36,175 nt of DNA from Gammaproteobacteria bacterium (GTDB lineage: Bacteria > Pseudomonadota > Gammaproteobacteria > Xanthomonadales > Xanthomonadaceae). The position numbers were made by a program, and so were the translations under genes. The stretch is from assembly GCA_025356635.1 (NCBI GenBank), contig JANXRY010000007.1, forward strand, positions 1-36,175. The letters are read 5' to 3'. A model generated the notes under the pieces. It made no database searches and had not been told where the DNA came from. It worked only from the letters and a program-made list of their open reading frames with translations. Shown here piece by piece: positions 1 through 7,292 of the stretch; the first letter of the stretch is position 1; each line of letters begins with the position of its first letter.

Positions 1-4
1 GCGT

Positions 5-81
5 GGCTATGTAGCTCAGCCGGTTAGAGCGTGGCACTCATAATGCCGAGGTCGGTGGTTCGAGTCCACCCATAGCCACCA
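5..81 (+). tRNA. tRNA-Met (anticodon CAU), elongator type
   Basis: The sequence folds as a complete cloverleaf. The 7-bp acceptor stem pairs GGCTATG (5-11) with CATAGCC (71-77), the anticodon CAT is at 39-41 in a CTCATAA loop, the TTCGAGT T-loop is present, and the CCA end is encoded (79-81). Overall similarity is to the E. coli elongator tRNA-Met rather than initiator tRNA (the first acceptor pair is matched). A CAU anticodon could also be the lysidine-modified tRNA-Ile2, but the body resembles Met. Confidence 0.93.
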
Positions 82-128
82 TCATGTCCGTGCAAGCGAG
101 CGCCACGGCCCGCGCTGCCCGGGCAGGG

Positions 129-142
129 CTGATCCAAGTCAA
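129..142 (+). promoter_or_regulatory. FNR/Anr/Dnr-like box, promoter of the ubiD-norCB-like operon
   Basis: CTGATCCAAGTCAA matches the FNR-family consensus TTGAT-N4-ATCAA with conservative changes. Its centre (135.5) lies exactly 41.5 nt before the ATG at 177, the class II activator position. A plausible -10 hexamer CAAACT lies at 165-170. If transcription starts at the class II position the mRNA begins at the start codon. This is inferred from sequence only, but five similar boxes occur in the next 11 kb. Confidence 0.65.
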
Positions 143-176
143 GGCGGTTGCGCCTTTGCATGCGCAAACTGCCAGC

Positions 177-497
177 ATGGAACATGCTGCAACTTTCGAA
201 AGGGCCGCCCTGACCGGCTGGCTGTTGTGGCAATGGTATCCGCGCGGCAAGGCCATGCCAGCGCTCCTGCGCGTGCTGGAACTGGGTCGGATCGCCGGCC
301 TCACGTTCGTCCTGGTGCAGCTGGTGGCGATCCTGCGCATCGTGGCCGAATTGCGCCCCGATGCCATGGCCTGGCAAGCCGCCGCCGCACTGGCGTGGGT
401 GCTGGCGTTCCTGCCCTGGGCATTGCGCTCGACCTGGATCTACCTCACGCGCGGTCTGGCCGCTGCCGGGTTGGGCCGGGTGGGTCTGGCCGCCTGA
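177..497 (+). CDS. small two-helix membrane protein, first gene of the operon
   Basis: I do not recognise this 106-residue protein. It has two hydrophobic segments (about residues 37-56 and 66-90), a basic, aromatic N-terminal part (WLLWQWYPRGK) and a short glycine/alanine-rich tail, so it is most likely an inner-membrane protein. An ATG at 84 would add 31 residues, but the FNR-like box at 129-142 would then lie inside the gene; placing the start at 177 puts the box at -41.5. It ends 8 nt before ubiD and is followed by the cytochrome genes, so it is probably co-transcribed with them. It could be a small accessory subunit of the oxidase-like complex or a helper of quinone synthesis. Both ideas come from context alone. 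Confidence 0.6.
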   Translation: MEHAATFERAALTGWLLWQWYPRGKAMPALLRVLELGRIAGLTFVLVQLVAILRIVAELRPDAMAWQAAAALAWVLAFLPWALRSTWIYLTRGLAAAGLGRVGLAA

Positions 498-505
498 GCA
501 GGCGC

Positions 506-1993
506 ATGGCCTTCCACGATCTGCGCGCGTTCTTGCGGCACCTGGAGTCCAACCGCGCCTTACAGCGCGTCGCCGATCCGATCGATCCGGATCTCGAAAG
601 CACTGCGCTGTGCCAACACGTGTTGCAAGCACAAGGGCCGGCTCTGCTGATCGAAAACCCGGTGGGTTCCAAGCACGCCTTGCTGGGCAATCTGTTCGGG
701 CATCGCGATCGCATCGAAGCCGCGCTGGCCGGTCGGCCGCTGGCTTCGCTGCGCGAATTGGGCGAATTGCTGGCGGCGATCAAGGAGCCGCGTTGGCCCG
801 GCAATCTGCGTGATGCGCTCGCGCAGTGGCCGCAGTTGGCGCAGCTGGCGCATGTCGCGCCGCGTCAAGTCGATGCCGCGCCGTTCCAGCACGAGGTGCT
901 GCAGGGCGACGATGTGGATCTGACGCGACTTCCGATCCAGCGCTGTTGGCCCGGCGATGTGGATCGACTGATCACTTTCGGCCTGGTGGTGACGCGCGGC
1001 ACCCGACAGCCGCGCCAGAACGTGGCGGTCTATCGACAACAACCGGTCGCTGGCAATCGCGTGATCATGCGTTGGCTGCCGCATCGCGGCGGCGCACTCG
1101 ACTACGCCGATTGGCAGCGCACGCATCCGGATCGTCCGTTCCCGGTGGTCGTCGCCATCGGTGCCGACCCGGCCACGCTGCTCGCAGCGGTCGCGCCGGT
1201 GCCCGATAGCTTGTCCGAGTTCGAGTTCGCGGGCTTGTTGCGCGGCGAACGCACGCGCGTCTGGCGCAGCGGGCTGACCGGCCTGGACGTGCCGGCCGGC
1301 GCCGAGATCGTGCTGGAAGGTTTCATCCATCCGGGCGATACCGCGCTCGAAGGCCCGTTCGGCGACCACACCGGCTACTACAACGCCCAGGATCGCTTTC
1401 CGGTGCTGACCATCGAGCGCATGTCGTTGCGCGCGGATGCCATCTACCACGGCAGCTACATGGGACGCGCGCCGCACGACGAGCCGTCGGTGCTGGCGCT
1501 GGCGCTGAACGAGCTGTTCGTGCCGATCCTGCGCAAGATATTCCCGGAGATCGTCGATTTCTACTTGCCGCCCGAAGCCTGTTCGTACCGGGTCGCCGTG
1601 GTCAGCATCCGCAAACAATATCCGGGCCATGCGCGGCGGATCATGATGGGCATCTGGTCCTACCTGCGCCAGTTCACCTACACCAAGTTCGTGATCGTCA
1701 CCGACGAGGACATCGACGTGCGCGACTGGCGGCAGGTGATCTGGGCGATCGCCACGCGGGTCGATCCGGCCCGCGACAGCCTACTGATCGAGCGCACGCC
1801 CATCGACTATCTCGACTTTTCCAGTCCCGAACCCGAACTCGGCTCGAAACTCGGGCTGGACGCGACCCGCAAGCTGCCCGGTGAAACGACGCGCGCCTGG
1901 AGCGAGCCGATCGTGCCCGACCCGACCATCGCGCGTCGGGTCGAACAGTTGTGGGAACGTCTCGACAAAACGGGGGTACGCGGGACCACATGA
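506..1993 (+). CDS. ubiD: 4-hydroxy-3-polyprenylbenzoate decarboxylase UbiD
   Basis: This 495-residue protein matches the UbiD family in length (E. coli UbiD 497) and in sequence from the N-terminal MAFHDLRAFL to the C-terminal part. The signature EGPFGDHTGYY at residues 282-292 belongs to the prenylated-FMN active site, and the family-typical SYMGRAPHDEPS and a well conserved metal/prFMN-binding region are present. UbiD removes the carboxyl group of polyprenyl-4-hydroxybenzoate in ubiquinone synthesis, using prenyl-FMN made by UbiX, which is not in this window. The start at 506 follows the upstream gene by 8 nt. Its stop overlaps the next start (ATGA), which indicates translational coupling to the cytochrome c gene. 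Its position behind an FNR-like box suggests that this copy serves oxygen-poor growth. Whether the genome has a second UbiD cannot be seen here. Confidence 0.93.
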   Translation: MAFHDLRAFLRHLESNRALQRVADPIDPDLESTALCQHVLQAQGPALLIENPVGSKHALLGNLFGHRDRIEAALAGRPLASLRELGELLAAIKEPRWPGNLRDALAQWPQLAQLAHVAPRQVDAAPFQHEVLQGDDVDLTRLPIQRCWPGDVDRLITFGLVVTRGTRQPRQNVAVYRQQPVAGNRVIMRWLPHRGGALDYADWQRTHPDRPFPVVVAIGADPATLLAAVAPVPDSLSEFEFAGLLRGERTRVWRSGLTGLDVPAGAEIVLEGFIHPGDTALEGPFGDHTGYYNAQDRFPVLTIERMSLRADAIYHGSYMGRAPHDEPSVLALALNELFVPILRKIFPEIVDFYLPPEACSYRVAVVSIRKQYPGHARRIMMGIWSYLRQFTYTKFVIVTDEDIDVRDWRQVIWAIATRVDPARDSLLIERTPIDYLDFSSPEPELGSKLGLDATRKLPGETTRAWSEPIVPDPTIARRVEQLWERLDKTGVRGTT

Positions 1994-2775
1994 GCGGATG
2001 GCGATGGCCGGCATTCCTCGTGGTCGCGGCTTGCTTCGTCGCGCAGGCCACCAGCGTTTGGCTCGATCTTGGCCCGCGCCCGGGGTCGACCGTGGCTATC
2101 TCGCCATTGGCGCGCCAAGGCCAGGCGTTGTTCCGCAACCACGGCTGCCAGAGTTGCCACGCGTTGTACGGAATGGGCGGTTTCCTGGGCCCGGACCTGA
2201 CCAATGCCGCCCGCCGCGTGCCGCCGGGGCGCTACGCGCAACTGCTGCAGGAAGGCGCAGGACCGATGCCAGCCTACCGCCTCAGCGCAGACGAGCGTGC
2301 GGCGTTGTGGGCCTATCTGCAAGCCGTCGATGCCACCGGCCAGGGCACGCCGGTCGCGCCGCCGGGCGATGCCGGCCCTGTGTTCGCGACCGCCGTGCAA
2401 CGCTGGCGAATCCATGGCGGCGAATTGCCCGACGATGCGGCTGCCGGCGCTCGCGTCGTGGCCACCGGGCCGTGCGGCGCGTGCCATCGCAGCTTTGCCG
2501 TGGATCCGCTGATGCGCGCGCCCGACCTGAGCCTGGCCTTGGCGCATCTGGACGAGCGGCAAGTGCGGCATGTGCTGGCCGACGGTCGTGGCACGATGCC
2601 GCCGATGGCGCTGGACGCACGGCAAACCGGGCAAGTGTTGGCGTTCCTGCGCTGGCTGGCGGCGAATCGTGATGAACTGGCACCGCAGCGGCCGGCAACC
2701 CCGACAACCTTGCCGTGGTTCGCCTACCCGGCAACGAACGATCGCGACAACCCCGTCTCGGAATCCAGGCAGTGA
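1990..2775 (+). CDS. membrane-anchored di-heme cytochrome c, NorC-like
   Basis: This 261-residue protein has an N-terminal signal anchor (about residues 6-22) and two haem c sites, CQSCH at 53-57 and CGACH at 162-166. Likely axial methionines are M93 (GPMPAY) and M203 or M206 (GTMPPM). The first domain resembles NorC of cNOR around the haem: a CxxCH followed by a short LYGMGGFLGPDLTN-type stretch, then a MP-containing ligand loop. NorC itself normally has one haem, so the second cytochrome domain is an addition. The protein probably sits on the periplasmic face and passes electrons from soluble donors to the catalytic subunit encoded next. The start overlaps the ubiD stop. Family placement is firm as a c-type cytochrome, and moderate as the NorC-equivalent partner of the following gene. 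Confidence 0.88.
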   Translation: MSGWRWPAFLVVAACFVAQATSVWLDLGPRPGSTVAISPLARQGQALFRNHGCQSCHALYGMGGFLGPDLTNAARRVPPGRYAQLLQEGAGPMPAYRLSADERAALWAYLQAVDATGQGTPVAPPGDAGPVFATAVQRWRIHGGELPDDAAAGARVVATGPCGACHRSFAVDPLMRAPDLSLALAHLDERQVRHVLADGRGTMPPMALDARQTGQVLAFLRWLAANRDELAPQRPATPTTLPWFAYPATNDRDNPVSESRQ

Positions 2776-2786
2776 CCGCTCCGACA

Positions 2787-4166
2787 ATGCGCATGGACGA
2801 AAACGCACAGGCACAGACACTGGCCTGCGGCCGTGCCGTCGCCCGCGATTTCCTGCGCTCTGCGGCGTTCCTGCTGTTGGCCTGCGTCGGCTTCGGGCTG
2901 CTGGTGGCGCTGTACTACACGCCATTGGCGCCACGCATGAATGCGCTGGGGCTGCGGTTGTACTTGCTGCGGCCGCTGCACACTGGTGCCGCGCTCGGCT
3001 GGATCTACTTCGCCGGCATGGCAATGGCGCACCGTTGGCTGTTCGAACACATGGCCGCCGGCCAGGCGCCGACGCTACTCCGTCAAGTGGCGTTTCGCGC
3101 CCGCGTGCAACGATGGTTGTGGCTGGGCAGTGCGCTGGTGGCCGCCGTGGCTTATGCGAGCGGCCACACCACCGGCCGCGAATACCTGGAGTATCCGCCG
3201 TGGCTGGCATTACCGATCCTCGCCGGCTGGCTGTTGTTCGCACTGAATTTCGCGCAGGTCACGCGATTCCGCCTCGGCGAACTGCCGGTGCATGCGTGGA
3301 TGTGGGGCACCAGCGCGGTGCTGTTCGTGATTGCGTTCGTCGAGGCGCATGTTTGGCTGCTTGATTGGCTACTGGCGCGGCCGGTGCGCGATCTGGCGAT
3401 CCAGTGGAAGGCGATGGGCTCGCTGGTCGGATCGTTCAACCTGCTGGTGTACGGTAGCGTCGCCTGGCTGGGCACGCGGCTGTGCGGCGACGATCGCTAC
3501 GCGCGCTCGCCGACCGCGTATGCGCTGTTCCTGATCGGCATCCTGAACTCGTTCACCAACTACGGCCACCATACCTACCACTTGCCGCAAGGCGAGACGA
3601 TGAAGTGGGTGTCGTTCGCGGTGAGCATGAGCGAGATCGTCATCTTCGCCAAGGTCGCGTGGGACTGCACCGGCCTCGGTCGCAGATGGGCGACTCGCGG
3701 CCGCTATCCACTCGTCGTCGCGTTGCTGGTCGCCACCACCACCTGGACCTGCCTGCAACTCGCGTTGGCGCTGCTGATCTCGATACCACCCCTGAACGTG
3801 TACGTGCACGGAACGCTGGCCATCGTCGCCCATTCGATGGGCACCCTGATCGGTATCGACACCATGGCGATGCTGGCGGTCGGGCTGTGGCTGACGCACG
3901 AACTTTCCGGCGAGAACCAGGCCGCCAGCGCACGCGGACTGGTGGCCGTGGTGGCGCTCAATGTCGGCCTGCTGATACTTTGGTGCAGCCTGCTGTGGGT
4001 CGGTCTCGGCGCTGGCATCCGCATGACGAGCACCGGTGTGTTGCCTTGGATCGGCGCTTATCCAGGCTGGCTCGGGTCGATGTTGCTGGCGGCAGGAGCG
4101 CTGATCGCCGCCGGCATAGCGTCCCTTGCGTGGCCGATGCTGCGCCGGCGTCGCGATAGCCCCTGA
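2787..4166 (+). CDS. divergent NorB-like haem-copper oxidase superfamily subunit I
   Basis: The protein is 459 residues with about 12 hydrophobic helices and is collinear with NorB of cNOR (landmarks H65 in LRPLHTG, GREYLE at 130-135, NYGHHTYH, VHGTLAIVAH). Compared with P. aeruginosa NorB recalled from memory, H65 matches low-spin haem ligand His60, H261/H262 match FeB ligands His258/His259, E283 matches Glu280 and H349 matches haem b3 ligand His347. Three key positions differ: M210 is at the FeB ligand His207, V214 at the active-site Glu211, and M351 at the low-spin haem ligand His349. The 54 residues from W207 to the GHH motif align without gaps. It is probably a membrane terminal reductase or oxidase fed by the preceding cytochrome, but classical NO reduction cannot be assumed. 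A GTG at 2772, overlapping the previous stop, is an alternative start. Confidence 0.85.
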   Translation: MRMDENAQAQTLACGRAVARDFLRSAAFLLLACVGFGLLVALYYTPLAPRMNALGLRLYLLRPLHTGAALGWIYFAGMAMAHRWLFEHMAAGQAPTLLRQVAFRARVQRWLWLGSALVAAVAYASGHTTGREYLEYPPWLALPILAGWLLFALNFAQVTRFRLGELPVHAWMWGTSAVLFVIAFVEAHVWLLDWLLARPVRDLAIQWKAMGSLVGSFNLLVYGSVAWLGTRLCGDDRYARSPTAYALFLIGILNSFTNYGHHTYHLPQGETMKWVSFAVSMSEIVIFAKVAWDCTGLGRRWATRGRYPLVVALLVATTTWTCLQLALALLISIPPLNVYVHGTLAIVAHSMGTLIGIDTMAMLAVGLWLTHELSGENQAASARGLVAVVALNVGLLILWCSLLWVGLGAGIRMTSTGVLPWIGAYPGWLGSMLLAAGALIAAGIASLAWPMLRRRRDSP

Positions 4167-4186
4167 TCTGGATAACGCCGATCAGG
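4162..4186. repeat. 7-bp perfect inverted repeat after the norB-like gene
   Basis: CCTGATC at 4162-4168 and GATCAGG at 4180-4186 flank an 11-nt loop, and the left arm includes the stop codon of the norB-like gene. No T-run follows, so it is not a classical intrinsic terminator. It could be a weak mRNA hairpin or a protein site. Confidence 0.4.
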
Positions 4187-4191
4187 CGGCC

Positions 4192-4205
4192 ATGACGCAG
4201 GTCAA
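4192..4205 (+). promoter_or_regulatory. FNR/Anr-like box and -10 element upstream of tyrA
   Basis: ATGACGCAGGTCAA fits the TTGAY-N4-RTCAA pattern with one outer mismatch. Its centre is 4198.5, so a class II promoter would start at about 4240. The hexamer TAGCAT at 4228-4233 is then correctly placed as the -10 element, leaving a 30-nt leader before the ATG at 4270. Confidence 0.5.
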
Positions 4206-4269
4206 CGCTGCACCTCGGCTGTTGCCATAGCATTCGGTTATCGCGAACGCCGCCGTCCCAGGACCCGCC

Positions 4270-5319
4270 ATGACGCCCCGCCCTAGGATCGGTTTGCTCG
4301 GCCACGGCCGTTTCGGCGCCGCCTTCGCCTCTCTGATCGAGCAGCACGGCTATGCGTGGTGCGGTTGGGATGCTTCGGCGGCCTTGCCCGAAGGCCATGC
4401 CGTCGCCGGCATGGATGAGCTGCTGTCGCGATCGGACCTGATCGTCGTTGCCGTGCCGCTGGATGCGTTCGAATCGGTGCTGCGCGACCTGCGCCCCCGG
4501 CTGACCACACAACACCAGGTGATGGATGTCTGCAGTGTCAAGGAAGTGCCCTGCCGGCGGATGGATGAAATCCTGGGCGACGACATCGGCCACGTTGGCA
4601 GCCACCCGCTGTTCGGCCCGCTGAGCATCGCTCGTGCCGAACCGCTGCGCACTGTGCTCTGCCCCAGCCCGCGCCATCCTGGGACGGCCCGATTGGCACG
4701 CGCCCTCTTCGCCTCGATTGGCAGCGAAGTGGCGGATCAGGATCCCACGAGCCACGACCGCTCCATGGCGTTGACCCACGCGATGGCGTTCTTCATCGCC
4801 CGTGGGCTGGTCGAACTGGGCGTAGGTGGCGACCTGCGCTGGGTACCCCCCAGCTTTGCCGCCTTGGCCGCGTCGATCGCCGCCGTGCGCGCCGACGCCG
4901 GGCATCTGTTCAACGCCATCCAGAACCAGAATCCCTATGCCGCCGCCACCCGCCAGCAGTTGATCGCCGCGTTGACACTGATCGACCGGCGCTTGGCCGA
5001 CACGCCCACCGGCGTCGACGAACGGCCCGATGCCGGCATGGCCGCCTTGGCCCAGCCGTCTCCGGAACTGCACGAAGCGCGCGAGCACATCGATGAACTG
5101 GATCGGGAGTTGATTGCCTTGCTGCATCGTCGCTGCGAACTCAGCGCTCGCGCCGGGCTCGCCAAGCGCGCGACCGGAGCGCCGGTGCTCGACACCGGCC
5201 GGGAAATCGCCTTGCTCAAGCAGCGTCGCGACTGGGCCGAGCAACAGGGCCTGCCCGCGGATGTCGTGGCGGAAGTATTCCGGCAGATCCTCGCCATCAG
5301 CCGCCGCGTGCAGGGATGA
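4270..5319 (+). CDS. tyrA: bifunctional prephenate dehydrogenase / chorismate mutase (dehydrogenase domain first)
   Basis: Residues 1-250 form a TyrA-type dehydrogenase: nucleotide-binding GLLGHGRFG near the N-terminus, substrate-region GSHPLFG at 110-116 and the HDRSMALTH helix at 162-170. Residues 265-349 are an AroQ chorismate mutase. Counting from E. coli CM-prephenate dehydratase at a constant offset of 260, all listed active-site residues are kept: R271, R288, K299, D308, R311, E312, S344 and Q348. The enzyme would convert chorismate to prephenate and then to 4-hydroxyphenylpyruvate for tyrosine. The domain order is the reverse of enterobacterial TyrA, where the mutase is N-terminal. 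It lies between the NorB-like gene and ubiU, with an FNR-like promoter, so a role in providing prephenate during anaerobiosis is possible. The use of NAD versus NADP is not evident. Confidence 0.92.
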   Translation: MTPRPRIGLLGHGRFGAAFASLIEQHGYAWCGWDASAALPEGHAVAGMDELLSRSDLIVVAVPLDAFESVLRDLRPRLTTQHQVMDVCSVKEVPCRRMDEILGDDIGHVGSHPLFGPLSIARAEPLRTVLCPSPRHPGTARLARALFASIGSEVADQDPTSHDRSMALTHAMAFFIARGLVELGVGGDLRWVPPSFAALAASIAAVRADAGHLFNAIQNQNPYAAATRQQLIAALTLIDRRLADTPTGVDERPDAGMAALAQPSPELHEAREHIDELDRELIALLHRRCELSARAGLAKRATGAPVLDTGREIALLKQRRDWAEQQGLPADVVAEVFRQILAISRRVQG

Positions 5320-5344
5320 TGCGACGCCGCGCTTGGCTGCACAT

Positions 5345-5358
5345 CTGACTTGGATCAA
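5345..5358 (+). promoter_or_regulatory. FNR/Anr-like box and -10 element upstream of ubiU
   Basis: CTGACTTGGATCAA differs from TTGAC-N4-ATCAA only at the first base. With the centre at 5351.5 the class II start would be near 5393, and GAAAAT at 5381-5386 falls exactly at -12 to -7. The leader to the ATG at 5407 would be 14 nt. This is one of the better boxes in the window. Confidence 0.65.
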
Positions 5359-5406
5359 GGCGACCCCGACGGATCCGGCCGAAAATCCAGCCGACCAATT
5401 TCGGGA

Positions 5407-6411
5407 ATGACCATGCAACTGGTGTGCCCGGCCGGCAATCTGCCGGCGCTGATGACCGCCGTGGACAACGGCGCCGACGCGGTCTATGCCGGCTTCCGCG
5501 ACCAGACCAATGCCCGCGCGTTTCCCGGGCTGAATTTTTCCGAACAGGATTTGCGTCGCGGCATCGACTACGCGCGCGCGCGCGGCCGGCAGATGTATCT
5601 CGCACTCAACACGTATCCGGAAAGCGCGCGCCTGTGTGAATGGGAGCGGGCCGTGGACCTCGCCGCCGACCTCGGTGCCGACGCCATCATCGCAGCCGAA
5701 CTCGCGGTGCTCGACTACGCCGCGCGCCGCCACCCGTTGCTGCCGCGCCATCTGTCGGTGCAGGGGTCGGCGACCACGCAAGCCTCGTTGCGCTACTACC
5801 GCGAGCGTGTCGGTATCGCCCGGGCGGTGCTCCCCCGCGTGCTGTCGGTGCAACAGGTCGAACGCCTGTGCGCCGCTGCGCCGGTGCCGCTGGAAGTGTT
5901 CGCGTTCGGCAGCCTGTGCATCATGGTGGAGGGGCGCTGCCAGCTGTCGAGTTACGTCACCGGCGCCTCGCCCAACCGGCATGGCGTGTGCTCGCCAGCG
6001 CGCTTCGTGCGCTGGGAAGAACAGGCCGACGGCAGCCGTGCGGTGCGCTTGAACGGCGTCTTGATCGATCGTTACGCCGCCGGCGAGGCGGCCGGCTATC
6101 CGACCGTGTGCAAGGGTCGCTTCGAGGTGGGCGGCGAAGTGTTCCATGCCCTGGAAGAACCGACCAGCTTGAACACGCTCGAGTTGCTACCGCGATTGCA
6201 GCAAGCCGGCGTCGTCGCCTTGAAGATCGAAGGTCGCCAACGCGGCGCCGCGTACGTCGGCACGGTCGCGCGCGTCTGGCGACAAGCAATTGACGATCTG
6301 GCGCGCGCACCGGAGCGTTGGCAGCCGCGCAGCGACTGGCAGGCCGCGTTGTCGGCGCACGCCGAAGGCCACCAGACCACCCTCGGCCCCTATCACCGCG
6401 CCTGGCATTGA
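5407..6411 (+). CDS. ubiU: UbiU, O2-independent ubiquinone hydroxylation (peptidase U32 family)
   Basis: This 334-residue protein is closely similar along its whole length to E. coli UbiU (YhbU), starting at MQLVCPAGNLPAL and ending in TLGPYHRAWH. The four cysteines that hold the 4Fe-4S cluster in UbiU are present at C171, C178, C195 and C235 with nearly the E. coli spacing (169, 176, 193, 232). UbiU forms a complex with UbiV and hydroxylates ubiquinone precursors without oxygen. The downstream ubiV starts 2 nt after its stop. An ATG at 5413 is an equally good start and aligns with the E. coli N-terminus. An FNR-like box precedes it at 5345-5358. Confidence 0.95.
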   Translation: MTMQLVCPAGNLPALMTAVDNGADAVYAGFRDQTNARAFPGLNFSEQDLRRGIDYARARGRQMYLALNTYPESARLCEWERAVDLAADLGADAIIAAELAVLDYAARRHPLLPRHLSVQGSATTQASLRYYRERVGIARAVLPRVLSVQQVERLCAAAPVPLEVFAFGSLCIMVEGRCQLSSYVTGASPNRHGVCSPARFVRWEEQADGSRAVRLNGVLIDRYAAGEAAGYPTVCKGRFEVGGEVFHALEEPTSLNTLELLPRLQQAGVVALKIEGRQRGAAYVGTVARVWRQAIDDLARAPERWQPRSDWQAALSAHAEGHQTTLGPYHRAWH

Positions 6412-6413
6412 CC

Positions 6414-7292
6414 ATGAAACTCAGCCTCGGGCCCTTGCAGTACTTCTGGCCGCGCGGGCGCGTGCTGGCGTTTTATCGCGCCGCCATGGAGTGGCCGCTG
6501 GATACTATCTACCTCGGCGAGACCGTCTGCAGCAAACGCCGTGAGCTGCGCACGCGCGATTGGATCGCGCTCGCCGACGAGCTGGCCGCGAGCGGCAAAC
6601 AGATCGTGCTGTCGAGCCTGGCGTTGCTCGAAGCCGAATCCGAACTCGGTGCGCTGCAACGACTGATAGAGAACGGCCGCTTCCTGATCGAGGCCAACGA
6701 CATGTCGGCGGTGCAGTTGTGCCGCGAGCGCGGCCTGGCGTTCGTCGCGGGTCCCACGCTCAACGTCTACAACCATCGCGCGTTGCGTCTGTTGCTGGAA
6801 GACGGGCTGTGCCGGCTGGTGCTCGGTGTCGAACAGGGGCGCGATCTCGTGCACGACTTGCGCGCACATGCGCACGCAGACGGCATGACGCTGCCCGAGT
6901 TCGAAGCGATCGCCTGGGGTCGGTTGCCGTTGGCGTATTCGGCGCGCTGCTTCACGGCGCGCGCGCTGGATGTCGCCAAGGATCAATGCGGCTTCCGCTG
7001 CATCGAGCATCCGGACGGATTGCCGCTCGCCACGCGCGACGGTCAAGCCTTCCTGGTCATCAACGGTATTCAGATCCAAAGCCGAGACGTGTGCGATCTC
7101 GGCCCGGAAATCGCCGAGCTGCGCACTTTGAGTATCGATCTGTTGCGCCTGTATCCACAGGCCGAAGGCATGGAGCAGGTGGTCGCTCATTTCGCGCTCG
7201 CAATCCGCAGCTCGGCGCCGCCGCCGCGCCTGGGCGCGCGTAACGGTTACTGGCACGGCGAATCGGGCATGGACTTGCCGACCCTGCCCTAG
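6414..7292 (+). CDS. ubiV: UbiV, partner of UbiU in O2-independent hydroxylation
   Basis: The protein has 292 residues, the same length as E. coli UbiV (YhbV). Cysteines C39, C179, C192 and C196 match the four 4Fe-4S ligands of E. coli UbiV (39, 180, 193, 197). It belongs to the U32 family and works as a heterodimer with UbiU in anaerobic ubiquinone synthesis. The gene begins 2 nt after ubiU, so the two are surely co-transcribed. Its TAG stop (7290-7292) overlaps the TAG stop of the convergent nadB gene (complement of 7289-7291), so no terminator space exists between the two operons. Confidence 0.95.
   Translation: MKLSLGPLQYFWPRGRVLAFYRAAMEWPLDTIYLGETVCSKRRELRTRDWIALADELAASGKQIVLSSLALLEAESELGALQRLIENGRFLIEANDMSAVQLCRERGLAFVAGPTLNVYNHRALRLLLEDGLCRLVLGVEQGRDLVHDLRAHAHADGMTLPEFEAIAWGRLPLAYSARCFTARALDVAKDQCGFRCIEHPDGLPLATRDGQAFLVINGIQIQSRDVCDLGPEIAELRTLSIDLLRLYPQAEGMEQVVAHFALAIRSSAPPPRLGARNGYWHGESGMDLPTLP

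Noticed and set aside
2787-4166. cbb3 oxidase (CcoN) assignment for the oxidase-like gene
   Set aside because: The GREYLE segment, the GHH motif context and the partner cytochrome match NorB/NorC better than CcoN, and no CcoO or CcoP follows.
4162-4186. Inverted repeat after norB as an intrinsic terminator
   Set aside because: Only 7 bp of stem and no T-run; recorded as a repeat instead.
3958-6147. Long minus-strand open frame (729 codons) opposite tyrA and ubiU
   Set aside because: It is the GC-rich antisense shadow of well-conserved genes; its translation has no recognisable domain.
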